From contig JAAONU010000016.1 of the NCBI GenBank assembly GCA_012932295.1, forward strand, positions 26,659,290 through 26,723,289: 64,000 nt of DNA. Reading direction: 5' to 3'. The notes beneath the pieces are model-generated. The model did no database searches, was not told the DNA's origin, and saw nothing but the letters and a program-made list of their open reading frames with translations. Shown piece by piece: positions 56,535-64,000 of the stretch (position 1 is its first letter; each line of letters starts with the position of its first letter). This DNA is from Cyclina sinensis (Eukaryota > Mollusca > Bivalvia > Venerida > Veneridae). Both the position numbers and the translations under genes were made by a program.

Positions 56535-57405
56535 TCTCCCCCTTTACCACTTGGTAAAAGTCAGGAAAACTTGGCAGGGATGTTTCTTGCATAAAGGTCT
56601 ACTTAAAAGATAAAAAGAATTCTATTTAATGCAGAACTTTAGTTGCTAGGGCAACAAGAATGAAAAACTTTAAAAATCAAGACCAAGAGCTCTGAAATTT
56701 GGTGTGTAGCATTTTCTAGTGGACCTCTACCAAGTTTGTTCAGATATGTCCCTGGAGTTATCCAAGGGGTCACATGCTTTACATAGAAATAAGGAAGAAA
56801 ATCTTATATTTTATTGTTAGAACTTTGCCCATGGGGTCATTTCTGGCTCTTCCCTTGACGTCAGATGTTTTACATTGACTTATAAACAGAAACTTTTCAA
56901 TAAAGTTATTGTCAAAAATGGCAAGGCTGAGACTTTTGAAATCTGATGTGTAGCATAATCTTGCAGAACTCTATCAAGTGAGTTCAAAATACGTCTTTTG
57001 GGTTACTGTTGGCCCCGTTCACATGTTTTACATAAGAATATATAAGGGAAAGTCTACCCAATTCTTCACAAGGCCCAAGGTTTTAAAATTTTGTGTGAAC
57101 AATCACCAAGTAGACCTATAACAAGATTGTTAAAACTTTGCCCCTAGGGTCATTTTTTTGGTTCCATCCCAAAATGAAGATGTTTTGTGTAGATATATTT
57201 AGATTTTTTCTTTAAATCTTGTCAAAAACTGCAAAGCTGAGATCCTAAATCATTTTTTGAAGCATTGCCTGTTGGACTTCTGCCAAATTTTTCAGCTTAT
57301 TTAGTTCTTTCTTTTTTATTTTGATGGTAAATACTTTACATGGTACTTGTCTTTCTTAGGGGTTATACTTCAGTGATTGAGTTATGGCCATCATGGCCCT
57401 CCTGT
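56535..57405 (+). mobile_element. Family 1 element, C-type core, 5'-truncated
   Basis: AAACTTGGCAGGGATGTTTC, GTTGCTAGGGCAACAAG, GTGTGTAGCATTTTCTAGTG and ACCAAGTTTGTTCAGAT repeat the core wording of element C (36340-38390) with large divergence. The tail hairpin GGCCATCATGGCCC with TCCTGTTT closes it. The head is missing. Confidence 0.65.
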
Positions 57406-57408
57406 TTT

Positions 57409-58813
57409 TATATGCCCGAAGGGGGCATATACAGGGGTAAAAGTTTTCCGGATTGTGCCGGATTTCCGGATTTTCGGCCTCTGTCTGGGCTGTTTTTCCA
57501 ATTCATGTAAATCCGGGTCGAAATTTTGGGGGGTGGGGTGGGGGTCAGGTCGATCTGAAACTTCATTTCGGCGAAAGCTTCGCCGCGTCGTAAAAGTACT
57601 GTTATGGACCGGGAAACGGCTTTTACTCTTCCCGATTTCTATCGTGCATTTTGATTGGATGACTTATTGTTAGAATAATCCAATGAGTATCGCCGATTCA
57701 TTCTGTAGTTTACATGCAAAGGTGGCCGCTTTTGTTTTATGATTTGAATTTATAAAATTTACGATGAAATTTTTACCAGCTGGCTACAACGTGAGCGAAA
57801 TTGATAAGGGAGCAAGAACAAATGGAGATAGACTTATGTAATTTTAATATTTCCTGAGCTGATTTTGTTAAAAAAAAATTGTAAAAATCTGATTAAAAAT
57901 GGTTCCATAAATTTACAAGGAAATGAGATTTTTGATATGCCAAACATCTAAAATCCAAGAGCTTCCGGGGGCCTCTGGCCCCCTGGACCCCCTGCCAGGG
58001 CTTTGCCCTGGACCCACCGGGGCCCTAGCGGCCCCCTGGCCCCCAGCTTTCAGGATTTTCTAAATCTGCAACTTTCTTGCATATAATGTTATGGTCTAGG
58101 GCATCCATCCGTCCATCTGTCCGTCAGCAATTTGGTTTCTGGACAATAAGTTGAGTACTCTTTGGCCTACAGTCTTTTACCTTCATGTGATTATTGCCCA
58201 CATTGAGTGAATGACCCCTATTGATTTTGAGTCAGCAGCTCAAAGGTCAAGGTCACATAGACCTTAACATTGAAAACAATTTCCACCATGTAACTTGACA
58301 ATCATTTGCGGTAGAGACTTCAAAATTCATGTAATGGTTACACACATTGAGTGAATGACCCCTGTTGATTTTGGCATCAGTAGGTCAAAGGTCAAGGTCA
58401 AAGTGACCTTGAAATTGAAAATCTTTTCTGCCATGTAACTTGACAATCATTTGTTATAGAGACTTTAAACTTTATATGATGATTGCACATATTGGCTGGA
58501 TGACCCCTATACATTTTGGAATCAGTATGTCAAAGGTCAGGGTCACAGTGACCTAAATGTTTAGAATCATTTACACTCAGTAACTCCACAACCATTTTTC
58601 ATAGAGAATTCAAAATTCATATAATTGTTGCACACATTGAGTGAATGACCCATATTGATTTTGGGGTCAGTAGGTCAAAGGTAAAAAATCTCAAAATTTA
58701 AAGCAAATCATTTAATTCTCAAGCCTAAGGTTTCCTCCTTTATATCACAATTGCATCATACTTAGAAAAAACACCCTTCGGGCATATAATGCTCCACCCA
58801 ACGGTACTCTTGT
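57409..58813 (+). mobile_element. Tandem-core element, family 3, with an insertion
   Basis: The head is ATGCCCGAAGGGGGCAT. The expected next bases resume only at about 58081 (CATATAATGTTATGGTCTAG), as shown by the copy at 339-588, so about 655 bp were inserted at 57426-58080. Then come CCATCCGTCCATCTGTCCGTC and three or four core units with CACATTGAGTGAATGACCCC and TCAAAGGTCAAGGTCA. The tail is CCTTCGGGCATATAATGC, complementary to the head, ending GGTACTCTTGTTTT. Perfect GGTCAnnnTGACC palindromes lie at 58395-58409 and 58540-58554. Confidence 0.75.
57426..58080. mobile_element. Insertion of unknown type in the family 3 element
   Basis: Unrelated to the host element. Begins near ACAGGGGTAAAAGTTTTCCG and ends near TGCAACTTTCTTGCATAT. 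Has TCCGGATTGTGCCGG-like short palindromes at its left, a GC-rich stretch at 57961-58047 made of CCCCCTGG/CCAGGG repeats that can pair with each other, and no clear coding sequence. It might be a foldback-rich non-autonomous element. Confidence 0.5.
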
Positions 58814-58823
58814 TTTGTTTTAT

Positions 58824-60725
58824 TAGCTCACCTGTCACATAGTGACAGGGTGAGCTTTTGTGATCGCCTTTCGTCCGTCAGTCGTCCGTTCACAATTGTT
58901 GTCCGCGCTCTAGTGGTCTTAATTTTGGTACGATCTTCTTTAAACTTGGTCAGAATGTTTATCTCAATGATACAAAAAAATGTATCTAGGTCAGGTTCAT
59001 AACTGGATCATCTCACCCTTAAAACTAGGTCACTAGGTCAAATTATAGAAAAAGCTTGTCCACACTATAGTGGTCTTAATTTTGGTCCGATCTTCTTCAA
59101 GCTTGGTCAAAATGTTAATCTCAATGATATCTAGATCAAGTATGAAACTGGATCATGTGACCTTCAAAACTAGGTCACAAGGTCAAATTATAGAAAGAGC
59201 TTGTCCGCACTCTAGCAGTCTTAATTTTGGTCCGATCTTCTTCAAACTTAGTCAGATTGTTTATCTCAATGATATCTAGGTCAAGTTCGTAACTGGGTCA
59301 TTTGACCTTGAAAACAAGGTAACTAGTACGAATTTTAGAAAAAGCTTGTCCGCACTCTAGCGGTCTTAATTTTGGTCCCATCTTCTTCAAGCTTGGTCAG
59401 AATGTGTATCTCACTGATATCTAGGTCATGTTCGAAACTGGGTTATGTGACCTTGAAAACTAGGTCACTAGGTCAAATTATAGAAAAAGCTTGTCCGCAC
59501 TGTAGTAGTCCTAATATTGGTTCCATCTTCTTCAAGCTTTGTCAGAATGTTTATCTCGATGATATCTGGGTCATGTGACTTTGAAATTTAGGTCACTAGC
59601 TCAAGTTATGATAAAAGCTTTTCTGCACTCTAGTGGTCTTAATTTTGGTCTGATCTTGACTTTCATTAGATCTTGGTTCCTTTCTTCAAATTGCCATATT
59701 GCATTATTGATTCCAGAGTTATGGCCCCTGAAAGTGCCAGAATTAACTTTTTAGACCTTGTCTGCACAATAGCAATCTTCATTTTTGATTTGAATTTTAT
59801 CAGACTTGTACAATACTTGTGTTAATATAAGATCTTGCAGGGTTGCCAGAGGACTTGAAAAGTCAGGGAAATTTGATTTTTTTTCAAGGTCAGGGAATTG
59901 ACAGGGAATTTTGAAAATTGGTCAGTGAAAAATAAAAATCCAGAAAAGTTAGTGAAAAGTCAGGGAAAAATAATTTTGAAGGGCTAATATTGTTCTATTT
60001 TATTAAAGATTGCATTTACACATTTTTCCGTTATGAATCTTTGTCTTTATAATTGTGTACATTGTATTTTAATAAAAGTTCTAGTATTATAAATAACATT
60101 ACTTAAAGACTAAAAGTCTATGCAACCCTTACAACCAAAAATTAAAATAAGTATGTGTTACACTCGAAACCCATGTTCCTCCCTCCAAGATCCATGTCAC
60201 AGCAACCCTCTGAACTTAGTAAGTTCTGCTATATAGGCCTTACTGCTGATAGTTTGTGTCTTGCCCATATATTTTTTGCATCTATGGTTGGATTTTAAAA
60301 TAATTAGCAGAATTGGCAATAGAGTGAACCTGTGTCATGTACATAATCCCTGTTTGGAATGGTGTTTCAACATTCAGTTCACAGCAACCTAGTTTTTTGT
60401 ATAACGGCAGGATTTTTTAAAAAATATTGCGGCACAAACTTCTACATTTTTCAAGATACTGCTTTGAAACTTTAAACATGTAAGGTATCATGTGTATACG
60501 TGCCTGATATATTTTTATGAGGCTCAGTCCATTATAGTCCACGTTGTGCTTTAACAATCCTGATGACGCACGACATCTAGTGAAACTCTACCAAAGATGA
60601 CCCCATGGTCATAATTGCCTGCACCCTTTAAGTCATTTGGCAATTGTATTTGCATCCACTGACTATTGCAACCATTGAGCAGTTGTTGGCAGGTGAGCAA
60701 CCCAGGGTCCCATGGACCCTCTTGT
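58824..60725 (+). mobile_element. Tandem-core element, family 1, element D
   Basis: The head is TTAGCTCACCTGTCACATAG-TGACAGGGTGAGC, a hairpin, then CGTCCGTCAGTCGTCCG. Core units start GCTTGTCCGCACTCTAG at 59054, 59199, 59344 and 59489, an exact 145-bp period. Each has ATCTCAATGATATCTAGGTC and ACTAGGTCACTAGGTCAAAT. The tail is GCAGGTGAGCAACCCAGGG, then a TCCCATGGA hairpin and CCCTCTTGTTT. Unrelated sequence rich in AAGTCAGGGAAA motifs occupies about 59835-60400 and looks like a later insertion. Confidence 0.78.
59835..60000. repeat. GTCAGGGAA-rich insert in element D
   Basis: TTGCCAGAGGACTTGAAAAG is followed by several copies of GTCAGGGAAA or GTCAGGGAAT. AAAGTCCTTGAAAAT-like phrases at 3800-4170 could be relatives. 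Right boundary not clear. Confidence 0.4.
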
Positions 60726-60810
60726 TTATTCTTGCCTTAAATCAAAATCATCGTCTTTGTATAGATGATTCAAATAAATCTTAATAGAATACCCCTTCTG
60801 TCAACTTTAT

Positions 60811-61597
60811 TTATCCCCCCGCAAAAGGCGAAGGGGATAGTAGAAATGCCCTTTGTCCGTCTGTGCGTCCGTGCTTCTGAAACAATTTTGTCCGGAGCAT
60901 AACTCCAAAACTACCAGAGGGATTTTATTCAAACTTCATACACTGACAGAGCACATTGGTAGGTAGTGCAGTGTGCAAGTCCAATAACTCTACCTTGCCT
61001 ATTTTTAGAGTTATTCCCCTTTATCAGAATTACTTGATAAATTTTGTCCGGAGCATAACTCCAAAACCTTTTATCAGATTTACTTGTTTGCATTTTAAAA
61101 ATCCCAGCATATACATGTATATCTAATTCTTGAATTCTTGAACTTATTATCCCCCCGCCAAAGGCAGAGGGGCTGTTAGAAATGGTCTCTGTCCGTCCAT
61201 GCGTGCGTCCGTTCCAGTTTTGTCCGGAGCATAACTCCAAAAGTACTTGAGTGATTTTCTTCAAGCTTCATATACTGAAAGAGCACATTTGGAGGAGGTG
61301 CAGTGTGTAAGAATAATAACTCTACCTTGCCCCTTTTAGAATTGTTCCCCTTTATCAGATTTAATTGAAAAACTTTGTATGAAGCATAACACCAAAGTGC
61401 TTGAGCGATTTTCTTCAAACTTAATACACTGACATAGCACATTGGTAGAAAGTGCAGTTTGCAAGAACAATAACTCTACCTTGCCTATTTTTTGTGGGAT
61501 TTTCTTCAAACATTATTACATTGGGTGTTAGAAAGTACAACCTTCAGGTAGCTTCTTCCCGGCGGGGGGATTAACCATGTGTAACATGGCTCTTGTT
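60811..61597 (+). mobile_element. Tandem-core element, family 5, double-headed composite 2
   Basis: Has the same two heads in the same order as composite 1 (TTATCCCCCCGCAAAAGGCG at 60811 and ATTATCCCCCCGCCAAAGGC at about 61145). The two are joined by the same linker (CCCAGCATATACATGTATAT, CTTGAATTCTTGAAC), and the tail is the same. Between the heads it has only about one and a half core units instead of five. The linker identity shows that both loci come from one double-headed ancestor. Confidence 0.82.
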
Positions 61598-61627
61598 TAA
61601 GTGGAAAGTGACCAACAAAGTAATGTA

Positions 61628-63161
61628 TTTTTATGCCCCCCCCCCCCCATCAAAGATGGGGAAGCATATAGTTTTGCAAGTGTGGGTGGGTTGGTCGGTC
61701 AGTAGGCTGGTTGGTCGGTAGACACTTTGGTTTCAGATCAATATTTAGAGAACCCTTGGACCCATCTTTCTAAGACTTGGTTTTAAGGTTGGTAATGACT
61801 AGTAGATGAACCATACAGTTTTTCAGGTCACCAGGTCAAAAGTCAGGGTCACACTGACCTTGAATAGCAAAGTCAGGGTCACACTGACCTTGAATAGCAA
61901 AATGGTTTCTGATCAATTGTTTCAGATCAATAACTATAGAACCCTTGGTCCCAGGTTGTTCAAACTTAGTGTGTGTAGGTTGGTCCTAACAATTATATGA
62001 CCCCCTACAGTTTTTCAGGTCCCCACTTCAGAAGTCAAGGTCACAGTGACCTTGAAGAGCAAAACAGTTCCGATCAATGACTAAAAAACCCTTGGTTCCA
62101 GATTGTTCAAACTCCGTGTGTAGGTTGGTCATGACTATAAGATGACCAATATAGTTTTTCAGGTCAAAGGTCAAGGTCACAGTGAGCTTGAAAAGCAAAA
62201 CCATGTCCGATCAGTTACTATAGAAAGCTTGGTCCCAAGTTCTTCATACTTAGTGAATGGGTTGGTCATGACAAGTAAATGACCCCTGAAGTTTTTCACA
62301 TTACAAGGTCAAAGGTCAAGGTCACAGTGACCTTGAACAGCAAGACAGTTTCAAATCAATTACTATAAAACCCTTGGTTCCAGGTTCTTCAAACTTAGTA
62401 TGTAGGTTGGTCATGATAAGTAGATGACCCATATAGTTTTTCAGGTCAAAGGTAAAGGTCACAGGGACCTTGAAAAGTAAAATGATTTGCAATTAATAAC
62501 TTTAGAATGCTTAGGCTCAGGCTCCTCAAACTTGGTATATAGGTTGGCCATTAGTAGATGACCTCTATAGCTTTCAAGTCAGCGATAAAGGTAACAGTGA
62601 CCTTGTATAGCAAAATATTGTCCGATCAATTACTATAGAATGCTTTGGGCCCACTCCTCAAAACTTCATGGGTAGGTTTGTCATGACAGTAAGATAACCC
62701 GTGTAGTTTGTAGGGTTATTAGGTCAAATATCAAGGTCATAGTTACCTTGAAAAGTAAAACAAATTCTGCTTAATATCTAAGGAATCCTTGGGCCCAGGT
62801 TCATCAGACTGAGTGTGTAGGTTTGCATGATCAGTAAATGACAACTGTCCTTTTTCAGGTCATTGGGTCAAAGGTCAAGGGTCACAGTGACCTTGAAAAG
62901 CAAAATGGTTTCCGATGAATAAGTGTAGAATGCTTGGGGCCATGTTCCTAAAACTTTGTATATAAGTTGTTCATGACTTGTAGACGAGCCCTTTAGTTTT
63001 TCAGATCACCAGGTCAAAGGTCATGGTCACAGTGTCCTTGAATAGCAAAATAGTTTCCGATCAATAACTATAGAATGCTTGGTCCCAGCTCCTCAAAACT
63101 TCATGGCTGCCTCTTGGGATAAGGCGCTAGGGGAGCATATATGTTTTACAAACATCTCTTG
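61628..63161 (+). mobile_element. Tandem-core element, family 2, copy 3 (complete)
   Basis: The head is TTTTTATGCCCCCCCCCCCC-CATCAAAGATGGGGAAGCAT. It is followed by GGTTGGTCGGTCAGTAGG. About ten core units follow, with GGTCAAGGTCACAGTGACC at several places (62038-62052, 62319-62333, 62879-62893). A short local duplication of AAAGTCAGGGTCACACTGAC lies at 61840-61890. The tail is GGCGCTAGGGGAGCATATAT, with GGGGAGCAT complementary to the head, then ATGTTTTACAAACAT as hairpin and CTCTTG. Confidence 0.82.
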
Positions 63162-63395
63162 GATCTATATTCTTCTGATAAATTTTGCAGTCTAGCTATA
63201 TATTCTTTATAAATTTGTTTGTATTCATTTTTATTTTTGATAGTCTTTGTCCAGTACACATCAAGTGTGATGACTAGTGGCTGTTTAGTATTATCTTTTT
63301 ACTGTGCACATCTTCAGAAATGGTAAAAGTCATAACAAAACTGATATACTGTTACAGAAAATATTTTCACATTGTTGCTTTTCTTAAAATTTCAG
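63162..63395. other. End of FBXW4-like intron 5
   Basis: Single-copy-looking AT-rich sequence ending in CTTTTCTTAAAATTTCAG, the exon 6 acceptor. Confidence 0.6.
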
Positions 63396-63461
63396 GTGTT
63401 TTTCTGTGGGCACATCTGGATGCAAAGGAAATCCGTCTCTTTCTGTTTGGGATGTCGAAAG
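63396..63461 (+). CDS. FBXW4: FBXW4-like gene, exon 6
   Basis: The 66-bp exon completes a Gln codon and reads CFSVGTSGCKGNPSLSVWDV, ending a WD blade with a true WD pair (VWDV). The donor GAAAG/GTTTGA is weak, but reading through meets a stop after about 16 codons, so splicing at or near this point is needed. It ends in phase 2. At least one more blade and the C-terminus must lie beyond the window. Confidence 0.78.
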
Positions 63462-64000
63462 GTTTGAAAAATACTTTTTACATTTTAAACAACAGTTATA
63501 AATCATCTGTATAACCTGTCCATTTGGGGCCACGCTTTTTTGTTGTTGACTTTAATGTCATCTATTGCCTTTTGCATAGTTGCTTTTTTTTCAAGGTGGG
63601 GATGTCTTTCTGCCATCTGAGTGTCTGTCGTACCTTGAAATTGGTCACATTTTCTTTTGTCAGTTTTAACTGATAAAAATAATGGCACCAAAATAATTTA
63701 ACTCTGCTTGAATGTTCAGCAAATGGTTGAATTGTATACTTAGTTTTGTGTATGTCTTTCTTTAAGAAATACAGAGTTGTTACCCTTTGTAGAGTATAAA
63801 GTCTTAATTGTTTCACCAAAGCTATATGGTTTAAGGTCACAAAACTTGAAAGGATTGTTATGTAGCATGTGAAGGATTTTTGCCCGTATTTCATGTTTAG
63901 TTTTGTGAAGTGTAAAGTTACGGGCTCTCACATGATAGAAATATTTCCTGCATATCATGCATGATAAGCTTATATCATTAAAGTATATGTATGAGGCAAG
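63462..64000. other. Start of FBXW4-like intron 6
   Basis: No exon or recognised repeat before the right edge. Minus-strand open frames at 63503-63958 are low-complexity and overlap each other. Confidence 0.45.

Overview
The window looks like nuclear DNA of a bivalve mollusc, possibly a venerid clam; the species cannot be fixed from the sequence alone. It is AT-rich, gene-poor and packed with repeats, with multi-exon genes and GT-AG introns. The dominant repeats match the tandem-core, (GTCC)n-containing elements known from bivalves as 'pearl' elements, which are related to HINE/Helentron rolling-circle transposons. tRNA-derived SINEs, Tc1, LINE and DIRS relics and several MITE families are also present.

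Two host genes can be supported. (1) At 22707-23765 on the minus strand is a complete, single-exon CDS for a DEGS-type sphingolipid delta-4 desaturase (352 residues, three histidine boxes). A splice acceptor just upstream of its ATG implies a separate 5'UTR exon. (2) From 39721 to the right edge on the plus strand are the first six coding exons of an FBXW4-like F-box/WD-repeat gene. It continues past the window, and its introns have filled with mobile DNA.

Layout. 0.3-1.2 kb: element head plus a Tc1 relic. 2.3-5 kb: a long hairpin and TTAA-flanked MITEs. 5.1-11.1 kb: a nested stack of tandem-core elements. 12.8-13.9, 15.9-16.7 and 19.5-20.1 kb: three more tandem-core families, with SINEs between. 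20.3 kb: a GGTN tetranucleotide tract. 22.7-23.8 kb: DEGS. 24.4-26.1 kb: a 32-bp minisatellite on the promoter side of DEGS. 26.5-28.4 kb: a 5'-truncated LINE with an open reverse transcriptase frame. 34.4-35.3 kb: a decayed DIRS-like reverse transcriptase/RNase H. 36.2-38.8 kb: an element with a 321-322-bp higher-order repeat. 39.7-64 kb: the FBXW4-like gene. Its intron 1 holds two nested TIR elements, the inner one with a 9-bp target duplication and a PHD-finger ORF. Intron 4 holds a SINE, a chimeric tandem-core element, a 2.5-kb 28-bp minisatellite and another element that ends 32 bp before exon 5. Intron 5 holds a head-to-tail train of five elements.

The most notable signal is a shared architecture across at least eight element families whose termini differ in sequence. 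Each has a short head hairpin, a GTCC/GTCGGTCG microsatellite, tandem cores of about 120-160 bp, a subterminal repeat complementary to the head, and a tail hairpin followed by CTTGTT or CTAGTT. All copies found lie in the same orientation. Several cores carry perfect GGTCAnnnTGACC palindromes, the consensus of the estrogen-response element.

All assignments come from reading the sequence and recalling family features; no database search or folding program was run. Boundaries of repeats are approximate to a few bases unless stated.
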